Assembly: GCA_017381935.1 (NCBI GenBank) | Contig: JAFOBG010000054.1 | Location: forward strand, 31,168-95,167 | DNA length: 64,000 nt | Direction: 5' to 3' | Source of the DNA: Alistipes sp. | GTDB taxonomy: Bacteria > Bacteroidota > Bacteroidia > Bacteroidales > Rikenellaceae | Part shown: piece by piece, positions 35,163-43,691 of the stretch | How positions within the stretch are numbered: the first letter of the stretch is position 1 | Layout: every line of letters starts with the position of its first letter | Notes under the pieces: generated by a model | Databases searched by the model: none | Told to the model about the DNA's origin: nothing | What the model saw: only the letters and a program-made list of their open reading frames with translations | Made by a program: the position numbers and the translations under genes

Positions 35163-35855
35163 TTACTCATGACGTGGGTCAATATACTTAACTGCATCCT
35201 TGAAACGGCCATAAGAACCCTTAGCCTTCTCAAGTGCCTCAACAGGCTCAATACCCTTCTTTACGAAGTCCATGAACTTACCGAGGTGTACAAACTCGTA
35301 ACCGATAATCTCGTCATTTGCATCAAGGCCCATACGAGTACAGTAACCCTCTGCCATTTCAAGGTAACGTGCGCCCTTTGCAAGGGTACCAAACATAGTA
35401 CCTACCTGTGAGCGAAGACCCTTACCAAGATCCTCAAGAGAAGCACCGATAACAAGACCACCCTCTGAGAAAGCTGACTGAGTACGACCATAAACAATCT
35501 GCTTGAAAAGCTCACGCATTGCTGTATTGATAGCATCGCAAACAAGGTCTGTGTTAAGAGCCTCAAGGATTGTCTTACCTGGAAGAATCTCTGATGCCAT
35601 AGCTGCTGAGTGAGTCATACCTGAGCAACCGATAGTCTCAACGAGTGCCTCCTGGATAATACCATCCTTTACATTGAGGGTCAACTTACAAGCGCCCTGC
35701 TGTGGTGCACACCAACCAATACCGTGAGTAAGACCGGAAATGTCCTTAATCTCCTTGGCGCGAACCCACTTGCCCTCCTCAGGAATAGGAGCTGACTCGT
35801 GATTTGCACCCTTCTTTACGCAGCACATCTGCTGCACTTCGTGTGAATAAATCAT
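35163..35855 (-). CDS. NifU-like iron-sulfur cluster scaffold protein
   Basis: A 230-residue cytosolic protein with NifU/IscU-like features: WCAPQQGACKLTLNVKDGII and VETIGCSGMTHSAAM, placing conserved cysteines where scaffold proteins bind a nascent Fe-S cluster. An N-terminal CC pair (QMCCVKKG) and LVCDAINTAMRELF follow the same theme. It is longer than IscU (about 130 residues), with an extra C-terminal helical part (GIEPVEALEKAKGSYG). It is upstream of the GGGtGRT gene. A scaffold role is inferred from motifs and the known pairing of these two families. Confidence 0.75.
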   Translation of the reverse strand: MIYSHEVQQMCCVKKGANHESAPIPEEGKWVRAKEIKDISGLTHGIGWCAPQQGACKLTLNVKDGIIQEALVETIGCSGMTHSAAMASEILPGKTILEALNTDLVCDAINTAMRELFKQIVYGRTQSAFSEGGLVIGASLEDLGKGLRSQVGTMFGTLAKGARYLEMAEGYCTRMGLDANDEIIGYEFVHLGKFMDFVKKGIEPVEALEKAKGSYGRFKDAVKYIDPRHE

Positions 35856-35908
35856 AGAGTTTGAAGTTATTAAAAGTGTTTCTAAATATGTTTCTACACA
35901 ATCTCTGA

Positions 35909-35916
35909 CAAAGATA
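35909..35916 (-). promoter_or_regulatory. -7 promoter element (TATCTTTG) of the NifU-like/GGGtGRT pair
   Basis: On the minus strand TATCTTTG fits TAnnTTTG and gives a leader of about 50 bases to the ATG at 35855. The -33 region has no clear TTG. Confidence 0.5.
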
Positions 35917-35951
35917 GTAATTTTTAGGGAATGTTATATAATTCTCCCAAA

Positions 35952-38558
35952 TTATTTTTTAGCCTGCTCAACTATTTGAGCTGCCTTACGCTCCGCCTCT
36001 GCTATTAGTTTATCGGCTGCAGCCTTTGCTGCAATCTTTGCAATCGGATTTTGGGCCTTTTCAACAAGTTTTGCGGCCTCCTCTTTTGCCTTCTCGATAA
36101 GTTTTGCTGCCTGCTTTTCTGCCTCTGCTATAGCCTGCTGTTTAACATTATCTACACTCTGTGTTACGACAGGACTTTGAACGCCTACACTCTCAAGCAC
36201 GCTCTCTACAGATTTAGCAGTATCAAGCGACACCTTTGGAGAGGAGAATGTACCGCCAATTTTAGCATGCAGAGTAATTTGCGGCAGAGCAACAGCCACC
36301 TTATAGTCAATAGTCTGGTCAAGGCCCGTCAGTCCGGACATAGTGAGCTTTGTCTTACCGAGTTTGATGTCAAACGGTTTGGTTACAATATCGCCATCCT
36401 TAATCATAAAGCTGATAACGGTTGCCTCACTACTCTCTATTGTCTGCAAATCTGTTCCATGTCCTACCACCTTGGCAAGTATATTAAGCGCCTCTATATT
36501 TGATAGTTTAAAGTTGCCCGAAGTAATTTTTCCGCCACCATTTACACTCTTCAAAACAGGCGACATGGTACTATCTAAAGTCATATCACAATTCAGAGAC
36601 ATTGTATAGTTACCCTCTATCTTCTCAAAGATAGGCACCATTTTGTCTATCATCTCGACCTGCGCTGCTGTTGTCTTAAACGACGCTTTGTCGAAATGCG
36701 CATCGAGTCGGAGCCTGGGATTTTGAGCATTTACAGTCGAGTAGCTTGCACTTGCCTTAGCCTTACCGTCAAACATACTCATACCCAAATTATCAAGGCT
36801 CAGCACACCATCACAAACAGAGGCCGCACCTACGAAGTTGTCGATAACCATCTTCTCAAAGAGCACCTTATCGAAATGGCAATTAAGGGCCAGATTGAGA
36901 TTCTTCGGCACCTCTATAACCGACATAGGCTCTGTTTGAGGCTCTACATTGTCAGTAGTCTCAGTTTTACCCTCTTCTACAGGCTCTGATGAGTTCATAG
37001 AGGCCATAAGCTCATTTAAATCCATCAACTTAGAGTTCAGAGTAAGAGTACCTGAGAGGGTCTTATCATGCAATAGATAGCCCCAATAGTTGGACAAAGA
37101 GCCTGAGGCCGAAATATCGCTCTTGCCTATCTTTACATCAAGAGTCTGGAGGGCGACCTTTGCAGCCGAGAGTGTCATCAAGGCGTTATTAACATTTATT
37201 GTAGGTAGCTGCTCATAGTTTACACTCATACCCTCTAAGCCCAACTTACCGGATACTGCAAGGCGGTCATAAGCCCCCTTGTCGATGTCATTCATTGTAC
37301 CTGCTGCCGACATATCGGCCGTAACAACACCTGCCATATCAATACCCTCTAACGGATATACATCCTTAACAGCACTTAAATCGACCCTACCCTTTGCCGT
37401 TGCAGCAAAAGCGAGGTTTGACAATGGTGTTGACGCCTTAAGGGTGGCCGAGAAACTATTACCTGCAAAGGTTGCCCCAAATTGAGAGAGATTAAGTTTT
37501 GTATTATCGAGCGTTCCACCACTATTTGTTACCGAGGCAACAACATTGATATCAGTTACCGCCTTTGGTAAATCAGCATACTTAAAGCGACCATCTGCTA
37601 CCGAAAGCTCAAGACCGAAAGATGGGTAGTTTTCACCACTCATACGGCCCTTTACAGCTCCTGTAAGGCTCACAGCACCTGAGGCTGTAAGACTCTGAAA
37701 ATCTTTTGTATAGAACGCCGGTACAAGAGATAGTATATTCTTAAAATCATTACCCGAACAATCTATTGTAATATCGGTCAGACAGCCATCAGTTTCAAGT
37801 TCGACCCAACCATCAAGAGCCGCTTTGACACTATTTACAGCAAGTGTTAAGCCACAAAGTGTATAGCGATTTTTATCAAAGTCCGCCATAACAGCACCTT
37901 CAAGAGTGGCTGTAAGATTTGATGCAAATGAATCCGAGCCACTAACAAAGGTTATATCCCCCGCAGTAGCCTCAAGAGTTAGAGTAGTGGTTGAAGCCGA
38001 TAAATCACCCGATAGATAGAGCGATGCAGGCTCCGTATGAAAGTGCATAGATGACTGATTATCAGTATAATAAATCTTTGCATTTTCAACAGAAACAGAG
38101 TTAAGCGAGAGTCTGAATGATGAGTTATCCTGCGCCTCAACCTGCTCTGAATCAGGTTCTGAATCAGTTGCAAGAATATCCCAATTCACCGAGCCATCTT
38201 TTGCCACAATACCATTTATCTGAGGCGAGAGCAACCACACTTTGCTCACCTCAAAACTCTCTGAAAATATCGAGAACAGGTTTACTGCAACCTCTACACG
38301 TTCTGCAGAGACAAGAGTCTGATTTTCAAAAATTCCGAGACCAACAACGCTAAAATCATTAAGCTCTAACGACGCCTTTGGGAAGTGGCGAAGAAGTGAT
38401 ATGTCGAGGCTCTCAAAATCGACCTTCGCATTGAGCATTGCATTAGCTTCACGCTTTACAATCTCCCCTATCTTTCCACTCAAAGCTGCCGGAACAATGA
38501 GCACCACAGCAAATAGTACAACAAAGACGACAGCTAAAATTTTAACTATTTTTTTCAT
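35952..38558 (-). CDS. AsmA-family envelope protein
   Basis: About 868 residues from the ATG at 38558 (MKKIVKILAVVFVVLFAVVLIVPA, one N-terminal membrane anchor). The anchor is followed by the AsmA signature region LDISLLRHFPKASLELNDFSVVGLG. Long beta-rich segments follow (SASGSLSNYWGYLL, GKAKASASYSTVNA), then the AsmA_2-type C-terminal part (SGNFKLSNIEALNILAKVVG, TKPFDIKLGKTKLTMSG). The last 65 residues are an Ala/Lys/Glu coiled coil (KAKEEAAKLVEKAQNPIAKI). AsmA-like proteins bridge the envelope and help lipid transport; here the substrate is unknown. The in-frame TTG at 38579 lies inside the -7 promoter element and is rejected. Confidence 0.8.
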   Translation of the reverse strand: MKKIVKILAVVFVVLFAVVLIVPAALSGKIGEIVKREANAMLNAKVDFESLDISLLRHFPKASLELNDFSVVGLGIFENQTLVSAERVEVAVNLFSIFSESFEVSKVWLLSPQINGIVAKDGSVNWDILATDSEPDSEQVEAQDNSSFRLSLNSVSVENAKIYYTDNQSSMHFHTEPASLYLSGDLSASTTTLTLEATAGDITFVSGSDSFASNLTATLEGAVMADFDKNRYTLCGLTLAVNSVKAALDGWVELETDGCLTDITIDCSGNDFKNILSLVPAFYTKDFQSLTASGAVSLTGAVKGRMSGENYPSFGLELSVADGRFKYADLPKAVTDINVVASVTNSGGTLDNTKLNLSQFGATFAGNSFSATLKASTPLSNLAFAATAKGRVDLSAVKDVYPLEGIDMAGVVTADMSAAGTMNDIDKGAYDRLAVSGKLGLEGMSVNYEQLPTINVNNALMTLSAAKVALQTLDVKIGKSDISASGSLSNYWGYLLHDKTLSGTLTLNSKLMDLNELMASMNSSEPVEEGKTETTDNVEPQTEPMSVIEVPKNLNLALNCHFDKVLFEKMVIDNFVGAASVCDGVLSLDNLGMSMFDGKAKASASYSTVNAQNPRLRLDAHFDKASFKTTAAQVEMIDKMVPIFEKIEGNYTMSLNCDMTLDSTMSPVLKSVNGGGKITSGNFKLSNIEALNILAKVVGHGTDLQTIESSEATVISFMIKDGDIVTKPFDIKLGKTKLTMSGLTGLDQTIDYKVAVALPQITLHAKIGGTFSSPKVSLDTAKSVESVLESVGVQSPVVTQSVDNVKQQAIAEAEKQAAKLIEKAKEEAAKLVEKAQNPIAKIAAKAAADKLIAEAERKAAQIVEQAKK

Positions 38559-38576
38559 ATTATCTGTTTTTATTTT

Positions 38577-38584
38577 CAAAGTTA
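38577..38584 (-). promoter_or_regulatory. -7 promoter element (TAACTTTG) of the AsmA-family gene
   Basis: On the minus strand TAACTTTG ends 18 bases before the ATG at 38558. A divergent plus-strand element lies 13 bases away at 38597-38604, so the two promoters overlap. Confidence 0.55.
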
Positions 38585-38596
38585 CGAAGAAAATGT

Positions 38597-38604
38597 TAAT
38601 TTTG
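38597..38604 (+). promoter_or_regulatory. -7 promoter element (TAATTTTG) of the DUF4923 gene
   Basis: TAATTTTG matches TAnnTTTG, with the ATG 27 bases downstream at 38631. No clear TTG is present at -33 because that region is occupied by the divergent promoter. Confidence 0.5.
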
Positions 38605-38630
38605 TATATAAATCTTAAAATTGATTGACT

Positions 38631-39215
38631 ATGAAGAGATGTTTTATCACACTTTTAGCCCTATTAACCCTCTCTACAGCCAATGCTCAATGGTTAGATG
38701 CCCTTAAGAAGGTGGCAACAGAGGCTATTGACCAAGCTACAGACGGAAAACTGACTCAGATGGCTATTGTTGGCAGTTGGTCATACACTTCACCTGCAGT
38801 CAAGCTATCAGGCGACAACGCATTAGCAAATATCGGAGGTTCAGCTATAAGTGCAACATTTGGAGACAAACTTGACAGCGTATTTACAAAGGTAGGTATC
38901 AAAGAGGGTTTTTGCTCTATAACTTTTACAAATGACGGCTCTTTTACAATGCCTATTAAAGGTCGTAGCGTAACAGGCAAATATACATACAACCATACAG
39001 ACCACTCTCTTACTATGAGTGTCGGCAATAGTGGCAAAATAAACCTTAAGGGATATGCATATATCAGCGGCGCAAACCTACAGTTGGTCTTTCCTGTAAA
39101 CAGACTTACCGACTTCCTTATCAGTATCGGCTCAACAGTAAAATCACTGAAGAGTATAACTGACATTGTAAAGCAGTACGAAGATATATATCTCGGATTT
39201 GAGTTTGCCAAATAG
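38631..39215 (+). CDS. Exported DUF4923-type protein
   Basis: A 194-residue exported protein with a signal peptide (MKRCFITLLALLTLSTANAQ). The mature part contains VGSWSYTSPAVKLSGDNALA, a lipocalin-like start, followed by short strands (SITFTNDGSFTMPIKGRSVT, GKYTYNHTDHSLTMSV) and a C-terminal helix pair. This matches the DUF4923 family of Bacteroidales, whose function is not known. The ATG at 38631 is chosen over an in-frame TTG six bases upstream. It is divergent from the AsmA-family gene and convergent with the long SusCD operon, sharing the terminator at 39238-39276. Confidence 0.7.
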   Translation: MKRCFITLLALLTLSTANAQWLDALKKVATEAIDQATDGKLTQMAIVGSWSYTSPAVKLSGDNALANIGGSAISATFGDKLDSVFTKVGIKEGFCSITFTNDGSFTMPIKGRSVTGKYTYNHTDHSLTMSVGNSGKINLKGYAYISGANLQLVFPVNRLTDFLISIGSTVKSLKSITDIVKQYEDIYLGFEFAK

Positions 39216-39237
39216 CGGCTCTAACAATCCAAAACTA

Positions 39238-39276
39238 ATAGAAACTGCCTCTTTTTTTGAAAGAGGCAGTTTCTAT
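39238..39276. terminator. Two-way terminator between DUF4923 gene and the SusCD operon
   Basis: ATAGAAACTGCCTCTTT (39238-39254) pairs perfectly over 17 bases with AAAGAGGCAGTTTCTAT (39260-39276), with T runs for the plus strand and an A/T-rich exit on the minus. It is 22 bases after one stop codon and one base from the other. Confidence 0.95.
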
Positions 39277-39277
39277 T

Positions 39278-41956
39278 TTACAACCAATCTGAGGCCGAGT
39301 AGCTACTCTTAGGTGCGTTTGGTACGTTTTGGAAGTACTTAAAGCCTGTCAGTTTCTCAAGGTCGGAGATTGACATCATATCTGCTGCTTGAGGTTGATG
39401 GCCCTTAGCCATGGTATGACAGATAGTAAATGCGGCACACTGCAACTCTGAGGCCGAACAATCTTGTACTCGCTTGCCTGTATTACCCTTCTTGGTACGA
39501 AGAAGGGCGTAGTAGAACATTGTCGGGCATGACACATCGTTTCTACCTCCAAACGAGATAGTCTTTGGCGAGGCAGAAGCTCCATTTTTAGAGAAGCTCT
39601 TAAAGTAGCAACCAATAACTACATAGAGGGTATCAGAGCAGACAAGGCCGTCAACATGGTCCTCAAGGTTATTCCATGCGCCACCTCCTGTATTAAACGT
39701 TGAAGAGTACTGCGGTGCAATATTGGTATAGTAGAATACCTGCTTATTTGTTGCCGTACTACTCAATCGCTCTGCGGAGCCAAGCATGTGGCCCTTATTA
39801 CAGCCACCACCTGTGCTCTTGCTGTTATACTGAACTGAACTCGGAATTTTAGGATCTGTGCCGTAAGCATCAGTACGTGATGCGCCACTCTCATAGCTCT
39901 TATGACGTGGTGCGGCAACCCAAAGTGGACAATGGTGCTCGCCACTATAACATACAGTATAATTTCGAGCCGTACCATTACGCTGAGCATTCTTCTCGCC
40001 GCCTGCGCAGAGGTGGTGAGCATAGTAGATATTGCTATTGCTATCATGGACACCATTTCGGTCTATATCATCAATGACAGGTAGCTCTGCCCATACATAT
40101 CTGGCTGTAGATGGATTTGGGTCAGGTTCCGGTTCCGGATCTGGATCTGGATTTGGGTCGGGGTCAGGCTCCGGGGTTACGCTGCCACTGCCATCAGAGA
40201 GAACGACATTTTTAATCTCCCAAGTACCAGCAGCAGAGGTGGTAGAGATATACTTAAAGGCCACCTTAACACTCTTACCGACATACTTTGCAAGGCTTAT
40301 ATTGCCAGAGCTGACAAAGGTCCAATTAGTATTTGTGCCATAGTTAGGAATAGATAGTTTTTCCCAATTGTCTCCATTATCTGTTGAAATCCAGGCTGTA
40401 AAATCTGTTGATGGATTTTGAGCATATTTATGTGTGTGTTCAAAAGTAAGTTTAGGAGAACTAGCTCCGACAAGGGAGATAAGTGGTGAGATAAGCCAAC
40501 TCTCTGCAGCTATAGCGGTATTATCTTTAAAAGCCGAGGCCTTCATAAAATATACTCCATTATGGTTTGAGTGGTGCCATACATAGGAGAGGTTGTTTAT
40601 CTTGACATCCTTAATTGTAAACTCACCCAAACCTGAAGCAAAGCTCTCAGTGAATGGCAAGCGCTCGGCATTATCAGGTATTGGCTCAGGGTCAGGAAGA
40701 ATAGTACCCTCATCGCCTTTGCTTACAACTGTAATAGAGGAGATACGAACACATGCGCCAGAGCGTATATAGAGCGATTTAAGAGACTTATCGCTAAGGT
40801 CTATCTCGACACTCTTCCCATCGACAGCAACGCTCTTTACAATACCCACAGCAGAGGTTGTACCCGCCTCGGTACATATATATATATCGTCGGCATAAGA
40901 TGTGCTAAGTGTGAGCTGAAGCGAGGTGATACCACCCTCAAAGGTAGGGGTGCCAACATAAGAGACCTTTCCGCTATTGAGCTGAATACCCTTATAACCC
41001 TTCTCATTGTATGCACATATTGTCCACTGACCAAATTGGTTGGTATATTTAACAGGATTTTTGTATCCAGCAATCACGCCACTACACTCTGTATAGCTAA
41101 GTGTAGCATGAATAGTCTGGGTCGCATTATGAGCTTTACGATACTGAGCACGGCTAAGGTCTATATTGACATTATAGTAGTGATTTATCTCTGCCTGGCG
41201 TGAGTAGTTGTATGTATAGGTTGCAACATCGGTTGTAATTGTCAGCGTACCTGTGTAGTTACCAGGTGCAGTTATCATATATATCGGTTTACTGCCCTGC
41301 AATGTGCCTCCTACCACATAAGGTGTATCAAGAGAGGTGGTAACAGAGTAGGCTTGAGAGGTATTGCCTACAAAACTATCTGTAGCCAAATTATAGGCTA
41401 TAGTACCTGCAATAGGGGTTGTGGTTGCATAGCGTACAGAGCGCACCTTCTCCGACTGATAGTCCCCTGATGCATATACATTGAAGCACAAAACAGCTCC
41501 CTGAGGACGGAACTTAAGAGCTACCTGGCTATCTTCGGTTATTGTATATGGGTAGCTTACCATAGGCATCTGAACGCCACTATAGCTACCTGCAGCCATT
41601 ACACGCTGCTCAGAGGGGAATGTAAGAGATACTTGCGAGGCGCTCTTGCCGTTATTCTGAGAGTCGTATGGCATATAACTATACAGAGTCTGCCCCACAG
41701 CAGGAGAGCTCATCGAGAGCAAACAATAGCCAACACCATTACGGAGCTCTACTGTAGATTGTCTATTGATAACATCTGAGCCCGTATAAAAGCCGACTGT
41801 TTCGCCACCCTCCCACTCATATTTATACTCTTCAAAGAGTACTCTGCTATCTATATCAAGTGCTATATCGAGTGTATAATCCCTACTATCTATCACTTCG
41901 CTCTTTGTACAAGAGAGAGCAAAAAGAGTAAGTAAAGACAAAACAACCTTTCTCAT
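39278..41956 (-). CDS. Lipoprotein: fimbrillin-like domain, adhesin-type domain, DNA/RNA non-specific endonuclease
   Basis: About 892 residues from the ATG at 41956 (MRKVVLSLLTLFALSCTKSE, lipobox ALSC). Upstream in-frame codons belong to the antiporter gene, with which it overlaps by 4 bases (ATGA). Residues about 20-290 are a fimbrillin-like domain resembling that of the lipoprotein at 1823-5392. A choice-of-anchor J-like domain (LPFTESFASGLGEFT, AAESWLISPLISLV) covers about 430-590. A PD/PE-rich linker follows near 595-615. The last 270 residues are a NUC1-type nuclease with NKGHMLGSAERL holding the catalytic His, and TNIAPQ, which supplies metal-binding Asn/Gln. It should degrade DNA or RNA at the cell surface. 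It is the last gene of the operon. Confidence 0.8.
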   Translation of the reverse strand: MRKVVLSLLTLFALSCTKSEVIDSRDYTLDIALDIDSRVLFEEYKYEWEGGETVGFYTGSDVINRQSTVELRNGVGYCLLSMSSPAVGQTLYSYMPYDSQNNGKSASQVSLTFPSEQRVMAAGSYSGVQMPMVSYPYTITEDSQVALKFRPQGAVLCFNVYASGDYQSEKVRSVRYATTTPIAGTIAYNLATDSFVGNTSQAYSVTTSLDTPYVVGGTLQGSKPIYMITAPGNYTGTLTITTDVATYTYNYSRQAEINHYYNVNIDLSRAQYRKAHNATQTIHATLSYTECSGVIAGYKNPVKYTNQFGQWTICAYNEKGYKGIQLNSGKVSYVGTPTFEGGITSLQLTLSTSYADDIYICTEAGTTSAVGIVKSVAVDGKSVEIDLSDKSLKSLYIRSGACVRISSITVVSKGDEGTILPDPEPIPDNAERLPFTESFASGLGEFTIKDVKINNLSYVWHHSNHNGVYFMKASAFKDNTAIAAESWLISPLISLVGASSPKLTFEHTHKYAQNPSTDFTAWISTDNGDNWEKLSIPNYGTNTNWTFVSSGNISLAKYVGKSVKVAFKYISTTSAAGTWEIKNVVLSDGSGSVTPEPDPDPNPDPDPEPEPDPNPSTARYVWAELPVIDDIDRNGVHDSNSNIYYAHHLCAGGEKNAQRNGTARNYTVCYSGEHHCPLWVAAPRHKSYESGASRTDAYGTDPKIPSSVQYNSKSTGGGCNKGHMLGSAERLSSTATNKQVFYYTNIAPQYSSTFNTGGGAWNNLEDHVDGLVCSDTLYVVIGCYFKSFSKNGASASPKTISFGGRNDVSCPTMFYYALLRTKKGNTGKRVQDCSASELQCAAFTICHTMAKGHQPQAADMMSISDLEKLTGFKYFQNVPNAPKSSYSASDWL

Positions 41957-43227
41957 CGTTTCGGATACTGAAAAATTATTGATAAAACAACCATAACACC
42001 TATTAAGAATGGATAGTATAGGTGCAACATTATATCTATCGGGCTTATTGCAGCCAAACCTGCCGCCATCAGCAGTTGTGCTCCATAAGGTATCATGCCC
42101 TGCACAAAACATGAGGCTGTATCCATCAAAGAGGCAGTCTTGCGAGGTGGAATAGAAAAACGCAGAGAGAGGTCTCTTGCTATAGAGCCGACGGTTAGAA
42201 TTGCAATAGTATTATTTGCTGTACAGAGGTTTGTAATACCCGTCAACAGAGCAACCACGCACTCAGCCCCTCGACGAGATGAGACCTTGCTTGTCAACTT
42301 ATCTATAAGGTAGTCAAAGCCGCCCGCCTCACGAACAATGGCCATAACGCCACCCGCAAGAAGGGTAACAAGTATCAGCTCGCACATTGAGTTAATGCCC
42401 TCGCCTGCCGCTGTAAAGATATTAAGCCACTCAAAAGAGTTACATGTAAGGCCTATTGCATCGGTAACTACAATACCTATCAACAGCACCACAAGTACAT
42501 TTATTCCACAGAGAGCAAGAACGATAACAAGCAGATAAGGAATAGCCTTAAACCACTCTACGCTCTGAGTTGCAACAGTTGTCTCTACTGTATAGTTTCC
42601 AAACAGATAGAGAGCTAAAGTCAGCAGTGCTGCAGGCAGAACGATGATAAAGTTTGTATTAAACTTATCGCTCATTTTACAGCCTTGACTCTGTGTTGCA
42701 GCAATAGTTGTATCGGAGATAAAAGAGAGGTTATCTCCAAAAAAGGCTCCACCCACAACAATTGCTACAAGCCATGCCGTATCGCACCCTATCTGCGACG
42801 AGATAGCCGTTACAACAGGGGTAAGGGCAACAATTGTTCCTACCGATGTACCAATTGCCATAGAGATAAAGCATGCAGCTATAAATATACCAGCCGGCAA
42901 AAACTGACTCGGAACAGCCCTAAGAGTAAGAGCCACCGTAGCATCAACCGCACCCATAGCCTTGGCTGAAGAGGCGAAGATTCCTGCCAGACAGAATATC
43001 CATATCATATACATTATATCCGGATTGGCTGCGCCCTTAGAAAATACACCTATCCTCTCTTGGAAGTTATAGCCCTCAAGTAAAAACAGGCCATATATTG
43101 CCGCTACAACAAAGGCAACAGCTATTGGCACACGATAAAAATCGCCTGCCAACAAAGAGCCTATAAGATAGACTGCAAGTAGTATAACTACCGGAGAGAG
43201 TGCTATAAAACCTCTTTTAAGTCCCAT
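41953..43227 (-). CDS. NhaC-type sodium/proton antiporter
   Basis: A 424-residue inner-membrane protein with about 11 membrane segments (for example VVILLAVYLIGSLLAG, VPIAVAFVVAAIYGLFLLEG). It has the antiporter-family regions MAIGTSVGTIVALTPVVTAI and GGAFFGDNLSFISDTTIAAT, the latter with charged residues in a membrane re-entrant region typical of NhaC-like carriers. It may exchange Na+ for H+ or, as in some relatives, an organic substrate. It is unusual to find it inside a run of surface lipoprotein genes. It overlaps the nuclease gene by 4 bases and follows the small lipoprotein gene after 16 bases, so co-transcription is very likely. Confidence 0.8.
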   Translation of the reverse strand: MGLKRGFIALSPVVILLAVYLIGSLLAGDFYRVPIAVAFVVAAIYGLFLLEGYNFQERIGVFSKGAANPDIMYMIWIFCLAGIFASSAKAMGAVDATVALTLRAVPSQFLPAGIFIAACFISMAIGTSVGTIVALTPVVTAISSQIGCDTAWLVAIVVGGAFFGDNLSFISDTTIAATQSQGCKMSDKFNTNFIIVLPAALLTLALYLFGNYTVETTVATQSVEWFKAIPYLLVIVLALCGINVLVVLLIGIVVTDAIGLTCNSFEWLNIFTAAGEGINSMCELILVTLLAGGVMAIVREAGGFDYLIDKLTSKVSSRRGAECVVALLTGITNLCTANNTIAILTVGSIARDLSLRFSIPPRKTASLMDTASCFVQGMIPYGAQLLMAAGLAAISPIDIMLHLYYPFLIGVMVVLSIIFQYPKR

Positions 43228-43243
43228 ATCTTATATTTACCAC

Positions 43244-43690
43244 CTACTCAAAATCGGGGAGTGTAGCTCGGACATATACCGAAACATCCTCTCTATCATC
43301 CTTAGCTGTCCAACGCATCGTATCTTTAGTCAGCTCAACAATATAGCGATGTGCCCAATCAGAGAAGTGTGCATCTTCAGTGCTATAATTACCATAGATG
43401 ACAGCTCCCAACTCCGAGTCTGTCTCTATATAGTACATACCTTTCTTAACCTCTACAAACATGCTACCCACATTCTGATAGAGTGTAAAAGTTCGGTCAG
43501 AGCGAACAAAATCTATATAGACATACGCCCCTTCTGCCAAACTCTTACCGTTGTCATAGCTCTCAAGCCTCCACACGCCGGCAATATTATTTGGCGTTAC
43601 ATCAAGTAACACCTCTTTTACCTCCATCTCGCTCTTACTACATCCACAAAGGAGCAGTGTAGCAAAGAGTACTGTCAAATATCTTCTCAT
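43244..43690 (-). CDS. Small lipoprotein, lipocalin-like
   Basis: A 148-residue lipoprotein from the ATG at 43690 (MRRYLTVLFATLLLCGCSKS, lipobox LCGC). The mature part reads IAGVWRLESYDNGKSLAEGA and continues in short strands (RTFTLYQNVGSMFVEVKKGM, RYIVELTKDTMRWTAKDD), the layout of Bacteroidetes lipocalin-like DUF families. No catalytic motif is seen. An upstream in-frame TTG at 43699 is rejected. It starts one base after the DUF1573 stop. Function unknown; the operon context suggests a surface or periplasmic accessory role. Confidence 0.6.
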   Translation of the reverse strand: MRRYLTVLFATLLLCGCSKSEMEVKEVLLDVTPNNIAGVWRLESYDNGKSLAEGAYVYIDFVRSDRTFTLYQNVGSMFVEVKKGMYYIETDSELGAVIYGNYSTEDAHFSDWAHRYIVELTKDTMRWTAKDDREDVSVYVRATLPDFE

Positions 43691-43691
43691 A

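Noticed and set aside
35930-35951. Possible terminator after the AsmA-family gene
   Set aside because: Only a weak GGGA/TCCC pairing is visible with poor inner pairing, so I could not support it.
41957-42112. Longer start for the nuclease lipoprotein gene
   Set aside because: The extra 52 residues lie inside the antiporter gene and would bury the lipobox signal peptide. The ATG at 41956 gives a normal lipoprotein start with an ATGA overlap.
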